From the NCBI GenBank assembly GCA_024449915.1, contig JAMZAV010000056.1:434001-498000 (forward strand): a DNA stretch of 64,000 bases, written 5' to 3'. Each line of letters begins with the position of its first letter. Within the stretch, counting starts at the first letter, position 1. Shown here piece by piece: positions 22,801 through 34,100 of this stretch. Under the pieces are notes generated by a model. The model did not search any database. It saw only the letters and a list, made by a program, of their open reading frames with translations, and had not been told where the DNA came from. The DNA is from Sweltsa coloradensis. Its lineage: Eukaryota > Arthropoda > Insecta > Plecoptera > Chloroperlidae. Made by a program: the position numbers and the translations under genes.

Positions 22801-22872
22801 AAGTTGGCATCAGCCATCAGTATACTAGTGTCACAAAAGTTGGCATCAGCCATCAGTATACTAGTGTCAACG
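22801..22872 (+). repeat. 36-bp direct duplication
   Basis: Unit AAGTTGGCATCAGCCATCAG followed by TATACTAGTGTCACAA is present twice (22801 and 22837). The right arm has one copy (about 55030-55070), so the duplication arose after the arms separated. Confidence 0.9.
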
Positions 22873-24810
22873 AAAGTATGAAGATGCTTTTTAGTGGTGG
22901 GGGTAATATGAATGCGCATTAAAATTAATGTCGCCTTTGTGTATGAAAGAGATATATTTTATCAACCCAAACAAACATTATCTGAGCTATATCACAGAGT
23001 TCCTCCGTGTGCAAGATCCACGCTGAGCTAGCGTGAATAGAGTTAAATTGTTATGTTAGGAAAATAATTTCGATCCATCTACATTCTTTAGTTGGAACCA
23101 CTATAGTATTGCTTCCTCCAAACAAAAAATAATCAAGATGTCTGTACTTTATAATTTTTAATTCAATTTGGTTTTTTGCTACCTCCAAAGTAAAAATGTT
23201 GTCTAAGTTGAAAACAAACATAATTTACATTCAAATTCTTAAACTCTTAATTGAGACATTGTTATGCCTAAGTGACATCAATTGTGATTTCATCATTAAT
23301 TTACCTTGTGTTTTGTGTTTTGTATATAGTTTATAATAGTTTTGTGGCCAAATGAACCAAAGTGTTCACATGCATGTAGTTCATAAAACTGATTCTGGTT
23401 GCTAATTGGGACATGAGCCTAAAAACGTAATCATAGACACAATACCATACCAGAGCCAATCTGTATCATTACAAATTAGCTAGCTGGTGTCCTGTAAACA
23501 AAAATCTTTTCTTTAAAGTAGGCAAAGCCTACCCCTGGTCCAAACTTAGCGATAGGCTAGGGGCTAGGCTATTATGGCAAGTAAATTAATGTGGTCTAAG
23601 CCATCCCTCCATTTTATTTAGCCTACATACATAGTCCCGTCAATAGGCTTGGTGAAAATTGCTAAAATGTAAATTTGTTATGGTTATATTATGGTTATTT
23701 CAGTGGTTTTTAGTTCTGTCCCATTTAACAACCACAAGGTTCATAAATGGAACTAATGTCGACTTTCAATGTTGCACCTGTATTAACTAAAGAGTAATAA
23801 TTGTTCTTGAACAAAATCTGAAAAATGTGTCTAAAGGGCAAAGGGTGGTATTATTAGTGGGCCATTTCAAATTTTGGAAAAGGTTCACGCCACAAGGAAA
23901 CAATTAATTGTAATAATAATAATCTTTATTGTAATTCATTATACAATTACAAAATTCGATATTTATTTGCTTACATGTTGGGATGAAAACTCCTCTCTAC
24001 TCAATGATCTTTCATATTATCTGCTACATACATTAATATTACTTCATACTAAAAAGAAAATAATGCGCATACATTCTATTATAGTAGTACCCCCTGCAGT
24101 AGCTTTACATAACAACAAAACTATGATGCTGTGACAAACATCAGAAAAGATGTTTGTTTGGTTATGAAAAATACAAATAGGTCCATAAGCAAGTAGCACC
24201 TTGCTTTAAAGGGATCGATTTTGATTTTTAGAAATCATCTATATGGCCAAAGCAAGAAGTAACAAGTATAAATCTGTATTTGTTATTTTTATACTTCACA
24301 AATCATACTTCTCACTTCATTTTTCATTTCATTCCATTTTTCATAATCTGTAACTTATTTTACTTATTGTTGAACGTAATTTGTATAAATGTAAATTAAT
24401 TTTTTTTGTTATTCTGTGTCTTAAGGCAACCTTAATGTAAAGGCAGAGCTTTGTTTAAAAATAAAGTTGTACTACTAAAGTACAATGAAGAATGAAGGAA
24501 TATTGATAAAGTGGCATACATAGGCTAACGTTGTGGATAGTATTATTATGTATTGTATTGTATATGTATGTGTTATTATTATGTAGAGTAGGCCTACATT
24601 GTATAGGTTTTCAGTAGCCTTTATCTGCAAGGTGTAATTTAAGTAGAAGGCGGAATTTATTAAAATACTCAATGCCCAGCGTTAATAAAATAAGAGTAGA
24701 ATATTAATTAATAAAAAATGGTCCATTTATGAACACGTATTGTTTATGACAAGAATTTTTTTTTATCTTGCAGTGTGGTCATTGAAAGAAAAAAAGAATG
24801 TAAAATAATT
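22873..24810 (+). other. Left-arm sequence without recognisable gene
   Basis: AT-rich, shared with the right arm up to about 24085. AATCTTTATTGTAATTCATT and a similar AATAAAGTT at about 24462 look like poly(A)-signal or LINE-tail relics. Short open frames show only low-complexity protein. Confidence 0.4.
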
Positions 24811-25907
24811 GGATGCGCGTAGCGAGCGAAGCGAAGATTCAATTTCACTACACTGGAGAAAAAAATCCGGAATGTTTTTTTTTGTATTTTAGTGTGTTTG
24901 TTAACACGATTCCGGCTAAACCAATACTCCAACTGCGATGAAATTTTCTGGAGGCCTTCGAAATCTCTGAACTTAGAACTGAATGTTTTTTAGGGCAATC
25001 GAAAAATTATTTCTCATGAAAATCGCAATTTTACGATATTTTTCGATTTTTTTAACATTTCTTCGACTTGTAACACCTACATGCTTTATCCGATTGCAAT
25101 GATTTTTTCACAGAACCTTAATTTTATGAATTTATATATTCGTGTGAAATTTAAGCGCAATCGAAAATTATTTCTCATGAAAATCGCAATTTTACGATTT
25201 TTTCTACTTTTTTTAAACTTTCTTTGGCTTATAACACCTAATGCTTTATCCGATTGCAATTATTTTTGCACAGAACCTTAATTGTATGAATTAATATATC
25301 CGTGTGAAATTTGAGCGCAATTGAAATATTATTTCTCATGAGAATTGCAATTTTACACTTTTTTTTTCATTTTTTCGAAAATTTCTTCGACTTCCTATAT
25401 GCTTTATCCGATTGTAATAATTTTTTCACAGAACCTTAATTTTATGAATTAATATATTATTGTGAAATTTGAGGTTAATCGAAGAATTTTTTTACGTGTA
25501 TCTTATTTTTACGTTTTTTAAATATTAAAATCACATCAAACAGGCGGTGACCTAATCAAAGAACATCCAAAGAAACTCGTTCGTCCTATGGCCCGAATTT
25601 TTCATTGTTGTCTCCAATATTGATTGCTTTTTCTTTGGTAGCTTCGCAAAAGCTTTTTCAGGCGCGTTGTTGGATGAGCATAATTGGTGCATTGAGCTAG
25701 CGGCCATGTGTTATGCAGATGTTATTGAATTTGATTTCGTTTTTCCCATTGCTATGGCCAGCGAGACACGCTTGGTAATATTGTTTTAATTTTTACGACG
25801 ACGACATAAGAACCGGGTAGATCATTTCGCATTCGAACACATGGCAGCTCAATGCACCAATTACGCTCATCCAACAACACGCCTGAGAAAGTGTTTGCGA
25901 AGCGTCC
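24811..25907. mobile_element. Unclassified element with tandem ~160-bp repeats (left copy)
   Basis: Begins GGATGCGCGTAGCGAGCG and ends GTTTGCGAAGCGTCC. The middle (about 24985-25520) holds 3-4 copies of a ~160-bp unit with ATGCTTTATCCGATTGCAAT, CACAGAACCTTAATT and TTTCTCATGAAAATCGCAAT. The end part is a hairpin (25641-25903). A related copy in the opposite orientation lies at 56713-57404, which supports a mobile unit. Superfamily not recognised. Confidence 0.6.
25641..25903. repeat. Inverted repeat, ~68-bp arms
   Basis: Arm 25641-25710 (GCTTCGCAAAAGC, GTTGTTGGATGAGC, TTGGTGCATTGAGCT) and arm 25838-25903 (AGCTCAATGCACCAA, GCTCATCCAACAAC, GTTTGCGAAGC) are reverse complements with few mismatches, around a ~127-bp loop. 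Confidence 0.88.
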
Positions 25908-26304
25908 TAGTAAATGTATAATATAAGTTATTTACTATTTAGTTGATAGCACACCTGTGGTGAATGCCTGTGGAAGAGTGTGTTGTAGTTTAATAAGAAA
26001 TTGAAAATATGTAACAACTCCTTCTGAAGAATTAAGTGTATAAATAATGTTTATTTTGTGTTAAATCAAACTGTTTCATGTGTTGAACTAGGGCTGCCCA
26101 ACGATATCGATATTGAAATCCCTCTATTGCGAAATCGCTAGCGCAAATTTTGTTTTTGATAAGAACTTAAAAAAAAATTCGTAAACTTGCCGTATGTTGA
26201 GCAAAAAATTATAAAATTCGCGTCGAAAAACTGTAGGCCTACTGTGGTATTAGAAAATTTTTTAAAAAGAAATTTACGTGCGAGTTACGATAAATTACTG
26301 CATA

Positions 26305-26555
26305 ACCGACAGTGTTGGTGGGGCGCTAAGCGTCGACTCTGTTCGGGAGTCCCGGGTTCGAATCCCTCGAGACCGGAATCCGATAAATTTTTTTCCGAGG
26401 TTTTCCTCGCGTTAAGGCAAATTTGCAGGGATGAGTCCTCTAAAAACAGCCCCGGACAGCCCTTAAAAATTTCCTATCCGAACTCCCTAGTTCCCTGAAA
26501 AAGGGGGCTAAGTACCCTATAACGGTTTCCCACGAAAAAAAAAAAATTTTAAAAT
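26305..26555 (+). mobile_element. tRNA-derived SINE with 10-bp target duplication, left arm only
   Basis: Head with A-box-like GTTGGTGGGGCGCTAAGCG and B box GGGTTCGAATCCC. The body ends in a poly(A)-rich tail (about 26536-26546). Direct repeats TTACTGCATA flank it at 26295-26304 and 26556-26565. The right arm shows the uninterrupted site (around 53545-53560), so this is a clean empty-site comparison. It is a family distinct from SINE-A and SINE-B. Confidence 0.85.
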
Positions 26556-26569
26556 TTACTGCATACTGA

Positions 26570-26860
26570 TGTTTCCCGTCGCGTCTGAACAGTGGCGGGT
26601 GGTGATCTGGGCGTCTCCCCGAGCCCGCCTCGTCTTGCTACCCTCCCATCACCGCTGGCCTCGTCCCCGGGGACGGCAGCGCTATCCCGTACTCCTCTCG
26701 CGATCCACTCGTACGATCGTACCGTTTGGGCGCTGAGAGGAAGGGTGTGTCCTCGGGCTCCCGATTAGCTCACGTAATTTTTGATTTTAAATTTTCGAGG
26801 CCTGCTGCAGGTCGCCTACCCCCGCACTGCTCAAATGGGGAGGGGGGTAGGGGGACCTCT
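26570..26860. other. GC-rich, CpG-rich block in left arm
   Basis: A block near 60% GC in AT-rich surroundings, matching 53220-53550 inverted. No intact ORF is conserved between the two copies. It could be a promoter-like CpG segment or remnant of a gene or transposon. Confidence 0.5.
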
Positions 26861-26954
26861 TTACAATTATTTTATTTTTAGAAACCTTTCTTTTAAATTA
26901 AAAAAAATAAATTGTATTTTGTACCCCACTGCCTCCTAGATGTTGCTTGTGGCT

Positions 26955-27036
26955 CAGCCAGTGGTCTACCCACTCAGTTATATAACTGATTTTCAGTGGG
27001 GGGCAGAAAATCAAAGCGACCAAGCCAACCCTTCTT
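26955..27036 (-). mobile_element. SINE-A 3' fragment
   Basis: The minus strand reads TGAAAATCAGTTATATAACT followed by GAGTGGGTAGACCAC, the family 3' end. The right arm lacks it. Confidence 0.7.
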
Positions 27037-27252
27037 TTAATTTAGATTTATATATTTATAATTGTTTATCCCGTTATAATGATGCAATATGTATATTAGG
27101 TAAGTTATAATAATATTTGGTTTCTAACAATATTAGATATTTCTATGGTAGTAATAATTATTTAAAAACACCTTTCTAGAATGAAATAAATTGTGAAATG
27201 TGTCTTTTGCATCTGTAGCAAACTGAGGAATAGCCGAATTGCCCTTCTGGTT

Positions 27253-27299
27253 GCAGTGTTTATTTATTTATTTATTAATTTGATTATTTATTTATCTGT

Positions 27300-27362
<63 letters not shown>
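27253..27362. repeat. (ATTT)n microsatellite
   Basis: A long run of TTTA units, partner of the AAAT run at 52829-52976 in the right arm. Confidence 0.95.
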
Positions 27363-27363
<1 letters not shown>

Positions 27364-28114
27364 TGTCTATCCTATTCAATAATAAAAACTTATTTACAAA
27401 GGAAGACAACGAAATAAAACGAATCACCTAAAATCCAGACAAAATAATGAACTGAAGTAACACAAAGTTTAAAATAGCAGGCTATTATTACAGCAATTTT
27501 TGTAACACATTTAAGTTGGATACTATCGTTGGCAGCCCTTGTAATATTGATTGTATTGTAACAATATCTTGTTGATAGAACGTACCTATTTTTTAGGTAA
27601 CCAACTCTTAGCTTATAAATCTATTAAGCTTAGAAAAAGTTAAGTGTATAAATTAATGTGTATTTTGTATTTAAACAAATAGCATTCATGTGTTCATTCA
27701 TGTACACTATAATTATTTTTCTCAATATTGACACTAAATGTTGTTAACGATTATCTTGAATTTGTGGACTCTGAAAACTGTTGATTATGTGTGTAAATCA
27801 TATGCAGATAGCGAATGTGCTAAATAAAGAGTATACTACTTGTATTCCAAATTCTTTCATCATAATCATACTAAAATACATCCTTATTCCTGAGTCATTC
27901 CAAATAGACTTATTGAAACTAAACATGCTTTTTAATGTGAAACAAAGGTACAGAAAAAAACATTATTTATGAATAAATAAATACAAAAAATCATTCCACG
28001 ACCCAAAAAAAGTTCTACAGAAGTTCAAACCCTGGTCACCATAGTAACTTACCCTCGTATACACCATAATGATTGATTATATTTTGGAAGAAATAGACTG
28101 CACCGATCGAGACA

Positions 28115-31100
28115 GGCCGGGTGTGGACCACATGAGCTGAAATTTTAATCCTCAACAGCTGTTGGCCCCCCAAAAAATATAAAAAATACTAGGTTCCAAT
28201 CGGATGAAAGGTACGGCCGTGAACGGGGTGTGAAATTTGAAAATTGCCTTAGTAACCCCTTGTCAAAAAAGTCGATTTTGGGGGGTACCGGTTTTTGACG
28301 GAAATCGTTTAGGCTTCACAAAGAGCTCAAAACAGTTTTCCTTTATCAGATCGGACTTATAGGGTCTCAAAATTAATTTATTGGTGGTGAAATGTCATTC
28401 AACTTGACACCTTTTTTTATGGCATTTACCGACGAATGGTGCGAGTAGAGACAACTGTTTTCACCATTATGTTTAGAATAATAATGTTCATCAAAATCAA
28501 CAAGGTTTTTTTTTTATTAAAAAATGAAAAGTGGGATATCGTTTTTTAACTTTTTTACTTGACACATACAAGTTATGCACTTTAGGTGTTGGTTTTGTCT
28601 TAGTGGCAGTGAGCTTGATTTTTTAAGCCCACTTACGACTTGCTAGGGCCGCTAGGACCGCGGGAAAGACATGTTGGTCTCGAGAAGTGCTCATGAAAGT
28701 GGTTTTTTGAGAGTTCTTTACTGCCCTAGCTCGGCCGGGTGTGAACCAAATGAGCTGAAATTTTAATCCTCAACAGCTGTTGGCCCCGCAAAAAATACAA
28801 AAATACTAGGTTCCAATCGGATGAAAGGTACGGCCGTGAACGGGGTGTGAAATTTGAAAATTGCCTTACTAAACCCTTGTCAAAAAAGTCGATTTTGGGG
28901 GGTACCGGTTTTTTGACGGAAATCGATTAAGGGCTTCACAAAGAGCTCAAAACAGTTTTCCTTTATCAGATCGGACTTATAGGGGTCTCAAATTAATTTA
29001 TTGGTGGTGAAATGTCATTCAACTTGACACCTTTTTATGGCATTTACCGACGAATGGTGCGAGATAGAGACAAACGGTTTTCACCATTATGTTTAGAATA
29101 ATAATGTTCATCAAAATCAACAAGGTTTTTTTTTATTAAAAAATGAAAAGTGGGATATCGTTTTTTAACTTTTTTACTTGACACATACAAGTTATGCACT
29201 TCTAGGTGTTGGTTTAGTCTTAGTGGCAGTGAGCTTGATTTTTTAAGCCCACTTACGACTTGCTAGGGCCGCTAGGACCGCGGGAAAGACATGTTGGTCT
29301 CGAGAAGTGCTCATGAAAGTGGTTTTTTGAGAGTTCTTTACTGCCCTAGCTCGGCCGGGTGTGAACCAAATGAGCTGAAATTTTAATCCTCAACAGCTGT
29401 TGGCCCCCCAAAAAATACAAAAAAATACTAGGTTCCAATCGGATGAAAGGTACGGCCGTGAACGGGGTGTGAAATTTGAAAATTGCCTTAGTAACCCTTG
29501 TCAAAAAAGTCGATTTTGGGGGGTACCGGTTTTTGGACGGAAATCGATTTAGGGCTTCACAAAGAGCTCAAACAGTTTTTCTTTTAAGATCGGACTTATA
29601 GGGGTCTCAAAATTAATTTATGGTGGTGAAATGTCATTCAACTTGACACCTTTTTATGGCATTTACCGACGAATGGTGCGAGATAGAGACAAACGGTTTT
29701 CACCATTATGTTTAGAATAATAATGTTCATCAAAATCAACAAGGTTTTTTTTTATTAAAAAATGAAAAGTGGGATATCGTTTTTTAACTTTTTTACTTGA
29801 CACATACAAGTTATGCACTTCTAGGTGTTGCTTTTGTCTTAGTGGCAGTGAGCTTGATTTTTTAAGCCCACTTACGACTTGCTAGGGCCGCTAGGACCGC
29901 GGGAAAGACATGTTGGTCTCGAGAAGTGCTCATGAAAGTGGTTTTTGAGAGTTCTTTACTGCCCTAGCTCGGCCCGGGTGTAGACCAAATGAGCTGAAAT
30001 TTTAATCCTCAACAGCTGTTGGCCCCCAAAAAATACAAAAAATACTAGGTTCCAATCGGATGAAAGGTACGGCCGTGAACGGGGTGTGAAATTTGAAAAT
30101 TGCCTTACTAAACCCTTGTCAAAAAAGTCGATTTTGGGGGGTACCGGTTTTTTGACGGAAATCGATTAAGGGCTTCACAAAGAGCTCAAAACAGTTTTCC
30201 TTTTTCAGATCGGACTTATAGGGGTCTCAAAATTAATTTATTGGTGGTGAAATGTCATTCAACTTGACACCTTTTTATGGCATTTACCGACGAATGGTGC
30301 GAGATAGAGACAAACGGTTTTCACCATTATGTTTAGAATAATAATGTTCATCAAAATCAACAAGGTTTTTTTTTATTAAAAAATGAAAAGTGGGATATCG
30401 TTTTTTAACTTTTTTACTTGACACATACAAGTTATGCACTTCTAGGTGTTGCTTTTGTCTTAGTGGCAGTGAGCTTGATTTTTTAAGCCCACTTACGACT
30501 TGCTAGGGCCGCTAGGACCGCGGGAAAGACATGTTGGTCTCGAGAAGTGCTCATGAAAGTGGTTTTTTGAGAGTTCTTTACTGCCCTAGCTCGGCCGGGT
30601 GTGAACCAAATGAGCTGAAATTTTAATCCTCAACAGCTGTTGGCCCCCCAAAAAATACAAAAAATACTAGGTTCCAATCGGATGAAAGGTACGGCCGTGA
30701 ACGGGGTGTGAAATTTGAAAATTGCCTTACTAAACCCTTGTCAAAAAAGTCGATTTTGGGGGGTACCGGTTTTTTGACGGAAATCGATTAAGGGCTTCAC
30801 AAAGAGCTCAAAACAGTTTTCCTTTTTCAGATCGGACTTATAGGGTCTCAAAATTAATTTATTGGTGGTGAAATGTCATTCAACTTGACACCTTTTTATG
30901 GCATTTACCGACGAATGGTGCGAGATAGAGACAAACGGTTTTCACCATTATGTTTAGAATAATAATGTTCATCAAAATCAACAAGGTTTTTTTATTAAAA
31001 AATGAAAAGTGGGATATCGTTTTTTAACTTCTTTTTTTTTGACACATACAAGTTATGCACTTCTAGGTGTTGGTTTTGTCTTAGTGGCAGTGAGCTTGAT

Positions 31101-34100
31101 TTATAAGCCCACTTACGACTTGCCAGTGGCCGCTAGGACCGCGGGAAGAATGTTGGTCCGAGAAGTGCTCATGAAAGTGGTTTTTGAGAGTTCTTTACTG
31201 CCCTACCTCGGACGGGTGTGGACCAAATGAGCTGAAATTTTAATCCTCAACAGCTGTTGGCCCCCCAAAAAATACAAAAAATACTAGGTTCCAATCGGAT
31301 GAAAGGTACGGCCGTGAACGAGGTGTGAAATTTTAAAATTGCCTTACTAAACCCTTGTCAAAAAAGTCGATTTTGGGGGGTACCGGTTTTTAGACGGAAA
31401 TCGATTAAGGGCTTCACAAAGAGCTCAATACAGTTTGCCTTTTTCAGATCGGACTTATAGGGGTCTCAAATTAATTTATTGGTGGTGAAATGTCATTCAA
31501 CTTGACACTTTTATGGCATTTACCGCGAATGGTGCGAGATAGAGACAAACGGTTTTCACCATTATGTTTAGAATTATAATGTTCATCAAAATCAACAAGG
31601 TTTTTTTTTATTAAAAAATGAAAAGTGGGATATCGTTTTTTAACTTTTTTACTTGACACATACAAGTTATGCACTTCTAGGTGTTGCTTTTGTCTTAGTG
31701 GCAGTGAGCTTGATTTTTTAAGCCCACTTACGACTTGCTAGGGCCGCTAGGACCGCGGGAAAGACATGTTGGTCTCGAGAAGTGCTCATGAAAGTGGTTT
31801 TTTGAGAGTTCTTTACTGCCCTAGCTCGGCCGGGTGTGGACCAAATGAGCTGAAATTTTAATCCTCAACAGCTGTTGGCCCCCCAAAAAATACAAAAAAT
31901 ACTAGGTTCCAATCGGATGAAAGGTACGGCCGTGAACGAGGTGTGAAATTTTAAAATTGCCTTACTAAACCCTTGTCAAAAAAGTCGATTTTGGGGGGTA
32001 CCGGTTTTTTGACGGAAATCGATTAAGGGCTACACAAAGAGCTCAAAACAGTTTTCCTTTTTCAGATCGGACTTATAGGGGTCTCAAAATTAATTTATTG
32101 GTGGTGAAATGTCATTCAACTTGACACCTTTTTATGGCATTTACCGACGAATGGTGCGAGATAGAGACAAACGGTTTTCACCATTATGTTTAGAATAATA
32201 ATGTTCATCAAAATCAACAAGGTTTTTTTTTATTAAAAAATGAAAAGTGGGATATCGTTTTTTAACTTTTTTACTTGACACATACAAGTTATGCACTTCT
32301 AGGTGTTGCTTTTGTCTTAGTGGCAGTGAGCTTGATTTTTTAAGCCCACTTACGACTTGCTAGGGCCGCTAGGACCGCGGGAAAGACATGTTGGTCTCGA
32401 GAAGTGCTCATGAAAGTGGTTTTTTTGAGAGTTCTTTACTGCCCTAGCTCGGCCGGGTGTGGACCAAATGAGCTGAAATTTTAATCCTCAACAGCTGTTG
32501 GCCCCCAAAAAATACAAAAAATACTAGGTTCCAATCGGATGAAAGGTACGGCCGTGAACGAGGTGTGAAATTTTAAAATTGCCTTACTAACCCTTGTCAA
32601 AAAAGTCGATTTGGGGGTACCGGTTTTTGGACGGAAATCGATTTAGGGCTTCACAAAGAGCTCAAAACAGTTTTCTTTTTAAGATCGGACTATAGGGGTC
32701 TCAAAATTAATTTATTGGTGGTGAAATGTCATTCAACTTGACACTTTGTTATGGCATTTTCCAATGAATGGTGCAAGATAGAGACAAACTATGTTCACCA
32801 TTATGTTTAGAATGATAATGTCATCAAAATCAACAAGTTTTTTTTTTATTAAAAAATGAAAGTGGGATATCGTTTTTTAACTTTTTTACTTGGACACATA
32901 CAAGTTATGCACTTTTAGGTGTTGGTTTTGTCTTAGTGGCAGTGAGCTTGATTTTTTAAGCCCACTTACGACTTGACAGGGCCGTCTAGGACCGCGGGAA
33001 AGACATGTGGTCTCGAGAAGTGCTCATGAAAGTGGTTTTTTGAGAGTTCTTTACTGCCCTAGCTCGGCCGGGTGTGGACCAAATGAGCTGAAAGTTTAAT
33101 CCTCAACAGCTGTTGGCCCCCCAAAAAATACAAAAAATACTAGGTTCCAATCGGATGAAAGGTACGGCCGTGAACGAGGTGTGAAATTTTAAAATTGCCT
33201 TACTAAACCCTTGTCAAAAAAGTCGATTTTGGGGGGTACCGGTTTTTTGACGGAAATCGATTAAGGGCTTCACAAAGAGCTCAAAACAGTTTTCCTTTTT
33301 CAGATCGGACTTATAGGGGTCTCAAAATTAATTTATTGGTGGTGAAATGTCATTCAACTTGACACCTTTTTATGGCATTTACCGGACGAATGGTGCGAGA
33401 TAGAGACAAACGGTTTTCACCATTATGTTTAGAATAATAATGTTCATCAAAATCAACAAGGTTTTTTTTTATTAAAAAATGAAAAGTGGGATATCGTTTT
33501 TTAACTTTTTTACTTGACACATACAAGTTATGCACTTGTAGGTGTTGTTTTTTTCTTAGTGGCAGTGAGCTTGATTTTTTAAGCCCACTTACGACTTGCT
33601 AGGGCCGCTAGGACCGCGGGAAAGACATGTTGGTCTCGAGAAGTGCTCATGAAAGTGGGTTTTTTGAGAGTTCTTTACTGCCCTAGCTCGGCCGGGTGTG
33701 AACCAAATGAGCTGAAATTTTAATCCTCAACAGCTGTTGGCCCCCCAAAAAATACAAAAAATACTAGGTTCCAATCGGATGAAAGGTACGGCCGTGAACG
33801 GGGTGTGAAATTTGAAAATTGCCTTAGTAACTAACCCCTTGTCAAAATAGTCGATTTTGGGGGGTACCGGTTTTTTGACGGAAATCGATTAAGGGCTTCA
33901 CAAAGAGCTCAAAACAGTTTTCCTTTTTCAGATCGGACTTATAGGGGTCTCAAAATTAATTTATTGGTGGTGAAATGTCATTCAACTTGACACCTTTTTA
34001 TGGCATTTACCGACGAATGGTGCGAGATAGAGACAAACGGTTTTCACCATTATGTTTAGAATAATAATGTTCATCAAAATCAACAAGGTTTTTTTTATTA

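Larger units (their letters stand above)
22131..28114 (+). repeat. Left arm of a giant inverted repeat
   Basis: Most blocks recur in reverse complement in 52069-56310: 22131-22370 with 56070-56310, 22384-22680 with 55195-55660, 22740-24085 with 53880-55150, 26050-26290 and 26575-26790 with 53220-53790, and 27050-28114 with 52069-53160. Sampled blocks look highly similar by eye. Left-specific differences are the segment 24085-26050, a SINE at 26305-26555 and an extra 36-bp tandem copy at 22801-22872. The inner edge is CACCGATCGAGACA at 28101-28114. Confidence 0.88.
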
